A stretch of DNA of 9,097 bases from Candidatus Sabulitectum sp. (GTDB taxonomy: Bacteria > Fermentibacterota > Fermentibacteria > Fermentibacterales > JCC-6). The stretch covers positions 1 through 9,097 of the forward strand of contig JAOZRM010000130.1 of assembly GCA_029940175.1 (NCBI GenBank). The letters are read 5' to 3'. Both the position numbers and the translations under genes were made by a program. Below the pieces are notes generated by a model that had not been told where the DNA came from, did no database searches, and was given only the letters and a program-made list of their open reading frames with translations. This document shows positions 6,428 through 9,097 of the stretch, one piece after another. Within the stretch, counting starts at the first letter, position 1. Each line of letters begins with the position of its first letter.

Positions 6428-6476
6428 GTCTACTCTCTGAATGTAAGTAATTTCTCCCGAAAGAGAAAGAGTAGAC
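6428..6476 (-). repeat. Nested inverted repeat upstream of the pilin-like lipoprotein
   Basis: GTCTACTCT (6428-6436) and AGAGTAGAC (6468-6476) are perfect 9-bp inverted copies. Inside them TTTCTC (6451-6456) and GAGAAA (6463-6468) form a second 6-bp arm around CCGAAA, sharing one base with the outer arm. On the minus strand the structure ends about 10 nt before the ribosome binding site of the lipoprotein gene, so if transcribed it would be a structured leader. A protein operator is an alternative. There is no U-run, so it is not a terminator in either direction. Confidence 0.5.
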
Positions 6477-6626
6477 GGTCAAGCTATTCCAAGCACATTT
6501 GTGGTATCAATCCGTTCAAAAGAGCACCTGCTAACATGCCTGTGCCGGTACGCCGCCAGGACATAATAACTAGCCGGATACGACAATTGTGTTGTATGGA
6601 GCAGAAGACAGCATCATATTAATCGG

Positions 6627-6803
6627 TCACTTCTTCGGAGTTTTCTTCTCCTTGGCGGGTACCCTGGTAGCGTCAGTCTCTTTGTCCCATGCCCGTCGTT
6701 CTTTTCCATGGTTAACTTTACCGTCATGATCCTCTCGCCACATCTGCGGAGGGTTCTTCTCGGCTGTCTTCCTCCTGGATTCATTTGCGTTCTTCTTTGC
6801 CAT
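6627..6803 (-). CDS. Small highly charged protein downstream of DUF445 gene
   Basis: This 58-residue protein begins MAKKNANESRRKTAEK and ends in TPKK. It has 18 Lys/Arg against 10 Asp/Glu, almost no hydrophobic residues and two tryptophans, and is therefore probably disordered or nucleic-acid or partner binding. I chose the ATG at 6803 because it lies 4 nt after the DUF445 stop, with AGAGG about 8 nt upstream. Upstream in-frame codons read through the DUF445 gene in a shifted frame and look like chance sequence. The tight spacing argues for co-transcription and translational coupling with DUF445. I do not recognise a family, and the coding call rests on spacing, start context and lysine-rich composition that differs from chance frames nearby. 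Confidence 0.55.
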   Translation of the reverse strand: MAKKNANESRRKTAEKNPPQMWREDHDGKVNHGKERRAWDKETDATRVPAKEKKTPKK

Positions 6804-6807
6804 TCCT

Positions 6808-8130
6808 CTAACCTCTTCTCTTCCCTCTAAGCAACTTTTCCAATAACCAGAAAATTCCCGTTGATACCAGAAGTATAACAACAAACCACTGGTTGATGAG
6901 AATAAGGCCTGCCAGCATTCCCAGAATTCCTCCGAAGAGCTCAATACCGGCAAGACTCTCACCACTAACTTCTGTGATGAGCTCTTCAAGCTGCAGAAGC
7001 TCGAATTCACTTACTTTCTTCCTGACCATTTCCTTAACATCAATCCTGTGTGCATGCTGTAGCATAAAATCTCGTGCAGTCTTCTTGAACTCCTCTGATT
7101 GTATCTTTTCCCCGACTAAATCCTCAAGTTTCCTCACAGTAGCATCCAACTGCCTTTCCAGCCAGCTCCAGAAGGATTCTGATTCAAGGTAACTGATAAG
7201 TTTCTCCCTGGCTGAGGCAACACCTTCAGTGTTTATCCATTGATCAAATCTCTGTTTCTGCTCATCAAAGAACTCGGTGAACCTCTCCCGCACTGCCGGG
7301 TCATCACCCATGGATGAGATCGAAGATATGTTCTCTCCAATCAAGTCCATCACATCCTGGAAGAAAGAGGGGCTTCTTACTTTATTGAGAAGTTCATCCT
7401 TGATCCTGCTTCGGTCGATCCTGAACACTCCTTTGCCCAGCTGCATTGCTTTTTTCACAAGAAAACCTTTGGAATTGATCCAGTCATTAAGCATTTCGTT
7501 CACCAAGTGGGCAATTGTTGAAGCATTCTTCTCCACAAGATCTGTAACCACCATGGTTAGAAGCTGGAGGGTTTCAGGTTTTTCTATCTCCCTCTCAATC
7601 AATTTTCTAAGATGAGACCAGACATGATCTGATGATAGATTTTCTGAAGCGTGGTTCTTAATGATGTCTGCGATCCTGGAAAAAAATTGCCCTGCCTGCG
7701 CAACTCCTCTATTCTGCACATACCTGCCAACTGTACTAATAACATTTGATCTGTTCACCGGATCTTCAATCCAGCCATTTGCAAAGTTCAGAACTCCTTC
7801 TGCCACTTTCCGAATTAAATCATTCTCTTCCAGATAATTCAGTATGGAATCGGTATCAAGAAGCTGATTTGAAACTGCATTTGCTATACCTTCAGCAATA
7901 TCATCTCTTCTTTTCGGTATCAGTCCCTGCCTGCCAAGGGATGTTCTTTCCAGAGGGCGGAAAAGCATCTTGATTGCAATGTAATTTGTTCCAATTCCCA
8001 CAGTACCGGAAAGACAGATCTTAAAAATCCAATCAATCCAGGCGGACTTGTAAAAATTAAGAAGAATGCCCGAAAGGACGGTCAGTAATGGAAGTAATAC
8101 TATTGCTATCCTTCGGCCTGTTCTTATCAT
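6808..8130 (-). CDS. DUF445 family membrane protein
   Basis: The 440-residue protein has two N-terminal membrane segments (about 7-25 and 31-48), followed directly by the family signature NYIAIKMLFRPL (49-60) and GLIPKRRDDIAEGI (69-82), which define DUF445 (YjiN/YheB-like proteins). A long helical, charged middle (about 83-390) follows, then two closely spaced C-terminal membrane segments (about 394-410 and 413-430) and a basic tail, RGKRRG. The membrane ends and helical centre match the family layout and length. Its biochemical role is not established; some relatives sit in the cell envelope of sporulating or stressed cells. The ATG at 8130 has GGGAG 7 nt upstream. It is the first gene of a likely two-gene operon with the 58-residue protein. 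No convincing promoter was seen in 8131-8260 on this strand. Confidence 0.88.
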   Translation of the reverse strand: MIRTGRRIAIVLLPLLTVLSGILLNFYKSAWIDWIFKICLSGTVGIGTNYIAIKMLFRPLERTSLGRQGLIPKRRDDIAEGIANAVSNQLLDTDSILNYLEENDLIRKVAEGVLNFANGWIEDPVNRSNVISTVGRYVQNRGVAQAGQFFSRIADIIKNHASENLSSDHVWSHLRKLIEREIEKPETLQLLTMVVTDLVEKNASTIAHLVNEMLNDWINSKGFLVKKAMQLGKGVFRIDRSRIKDELLNKVRSPSFFQDVMDLIGENISSISSMGDDPAVRERFTEFFDEQKQRFDQWINTEGVASAREKLISYLESESFWSWLERQLDATVRKLEDLVGEKIQSEEFKKTARDFMLQHAHRIDVKEMVRKKVSEFELLQLEELITEVSGESLAGIELFGGILGMLAGLILINQWFVVILLVSTGIFWLLEKLLRGKRRG

Positions 8131-8264
8131 TCATTCACTCCCGGAAAAATGCCTGTGCGTCTACTTCATAAAAATCCCAATATGGATGATACACAACGTC
8201 ATAATAACATCGAATCAGCAACTCGGCAAGAGAAAACAAGGCAGCCCTGGCAGAAAATGAATAC

Positions 8265-8293
8265 TTGACTGCTTCAGTAGATATTCCAATAAT
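8265..8293 (+). promoter_or_regulatory. Sigma-70-like promoter before the FG-GAP protein
   Basis: TTGACT (8265-8270) and AATAAT (8288-8293) are separated by 17 bp; each matches the consensus at 5 of 6 positions. Transcription would start near 8300, leaving a leader of about 60 nt before the ATG at 8361. It lies in the 230-bp divergent gap between the DUF445 gene and the FG-GAP gene, the only other notable signal there. Confidence 0.55.
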
Positions 8294-8360
8294 TCCAGTC
8301 TGGATCGAGTTTCATTCATAGTGTGTTCAGCAGACTGGTTTCGCATCAAAGGGGGAGATT

Positions 8361-9097
8361 ATGTTGCGAAGGATACAGCTCTTAATCATTGTCCTATTCA
8401 GCTTTTCGTCTATTCTACTGGCGCTTTCACCATCAGATACTGAAAGCATTCAGATCAGTCAGCCTGCCATAAACACCCATGTTGCTGATGTTTATGTTGA
8501 ACCTTCCAATGATTGGGCTGCACTGTCTGACCTCTCTCTGCACAAAGGGTGGCCGGTGAGTTTGAGCAGTCCCGGAGCCGGTTTTCCATATACACCAACT
8601 CTTTTTGATGTGGATGGAGATGGGGCCGATGAAATATTTCTGGTTGGTGGTAATGCATTCGGGCTAAGTGGAGATGGTACCTTCCTTCCAGACTGGCCAA
8701 CAGTTGAACACCTCTACATGGGTTATGGAACCAACGATCAGATGTCCGGTCCATCATGCGCAGATCTTGAGGGTGATGGCACTGTTGAAATCCTCTGGTC
8801 AGAAAGAGACTGGTATGCAGGTAGTGCTCACATGTGGACCTTTAACGGGAGAAACAGTGATGGCTCTGACATTTCCGGCTTCCCGGAGAATGCTCCAGAC
8901 CAGTCTTCCAACGCCCTTGATTCTCCTTTTGTTCTCGGTGACTCAGACGGTGATGGAAATCTTGAAGCCTGGACCGCTCATACCCTTGGAAATACAGGTG
9001 ACTATTACAGAATCTCCTGCAAGGATCACCTGGGAAACTTAAAATTTACCACCGATCTTGATCCGGATGAGGATGTACTCAACCTCTTTTTCGGTGA
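8361..9097 (+). CDS. Secreted FG-GAP/VCBS repeat protein, N-terminal part (3'-truncated)
   Basis: An ATG at 8361, preceded by GGGGGAG (8351-8357), opens a frame that stays open for 245 codons to the window edge. Residues 1-22 are a signal peptide (MLRR, then a hydrophobic run ending LLAL). Three calcium-binding FG-GAP type loops follow: DVDGDGADEI (83-92), DLEGDGTVEI (135-144) and DSDGDGNLEA (194-203), about 52-59 residues apart, and a TDLDPDED stretch (231-238) may open a fourth. The GWP and DWP turns between loops are typical of beta-propeller FG-GAP repeats. The product is therefore exported, to the cell surface or periplasm, and probably folds as a beta-propeller; homologues are often large, with adhesion or sorting domains at the C-terminus that would lie outside this window. 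Ligand and anchoring are unknown. Confidence 0.88.
   Translation, partial: MLRRIQLLIIVLFSFSSILLALSPSDTESIQISQPAINTHVADVYVEPSNDWAALSDLSLHKGWPVSLSSPGAGFPYTPTLFDVDGDGADEIFLVGGNAFGLSGDGTFLPDWPTVEHLYMGYGTNDQMSGPSCADLEGDGTVEILWSERDWYAGSAHMWTFNGRNSDGSDISGFPENAPDQSSNALDSPFVLGDSDGDGNLEAWTAHTLGNTGDYYRISCKDHLGNLKFTTDLDPDEDVLNLFFG

Noticed and set aside
6511..6530. GGTGCTCTTTTG on the minus strand, also present in the vapBC terminator (1452-1463)
   Set aside because: The 12-bp match is short, and the second copy lacks the complementary GAGCACC arm, so it is not a terminator. It may be chance or a decayed fragment; a genome-wide count would be needed to call a repeat.
6419..6622. 67-codon open frame on the plus strand between the lipoprotein and the small charged gene
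   Set aside because: It lacks a ribosome binding site, has a low-complexity basic translation without recognisable pattern, and overlaps the inverted repeat. Minus-strand frames here are also broken by stops. I see no gene in 6419-6626.

Overview
The window (about 9.1 kb, moderate GC) is a chromosomal stretch from a Gram-negative bacterium. Evidence for an outer membrane is a beta-barrel-like protein ending in phenylalanine and two lipoproteins with clear lipoboxes. A FlgD-Ig-like lipoprotein, an FG-GAP/VCBS repeat surface protein, a PAS/GAF histidine kinase and a pilin-like lipoprotein together fit the FCB-type candidate phyla (Fermentibacterota, Cloacimonadota, WOR-3 and similar). That placement is inference from gene style, not a proven taxonomic call.

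Layout. 2-355 (+): C-terminal end of an unrecognised CxxC protein that is probably cut by the window edge. 356-755: no intact gene, but on the minus strand (445-591) lies the C-terminal remnant of a RelE/YoeB-type toxin. 774-1412 (+): an intact vapBC toxin-antitoxin operon with its own promoter (724-752) and a strong terminator (1433-1465). 1465-2486 (-): a two-gene operon, a FlgD-Ig-like lipoprotein coupled through ATGA to a predicted outer-membrane beta-barrel. 2696-6030 (+): an ATGA-coupled two-component pair, a soluble PAS-GAF-PAS histidine kinase and an NtrC-type response regulator. 6035-6406 (-): a lipoprotein whose mature part resembles the globular domain of type II/IV pseudopilins, converging on the regulator, with a nested inverted repeat in its upstream region. 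6627-8130 (-): a DUF445 membrane protein followed after 4 nt by a 58-residue highly charged protein. 8361-9097 (+): the start of a secreted FG-GAP/VCBS repeat protein that runs off the window, with a good sigma-70-like promoter at 8265-8293.

The most interesting item is the response regulator. It has an intact receiver domain and Walker A motif, but the sigma-54-contacting GAFTGA loop, the Walker B glutamate, the switch asparagine, both arginine fingers and the sensor II arginine are all replaced, and its C-terminal helix-turn-helix is divergent. It looks like an ATPase-dead relative of sigma-54 activators kept in a phosphorelay with an intact kinase. Such a protein would have to act by a mechanism other than classical sigma-54 remodelling.

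The kinase may sense an internal (cytosolic) signal, possibly through a four-cysteine motif in its second PAS domain. Nothing in the window directly identifies the targets of this pair; the flanking envelope genes are candidates only by proximity.
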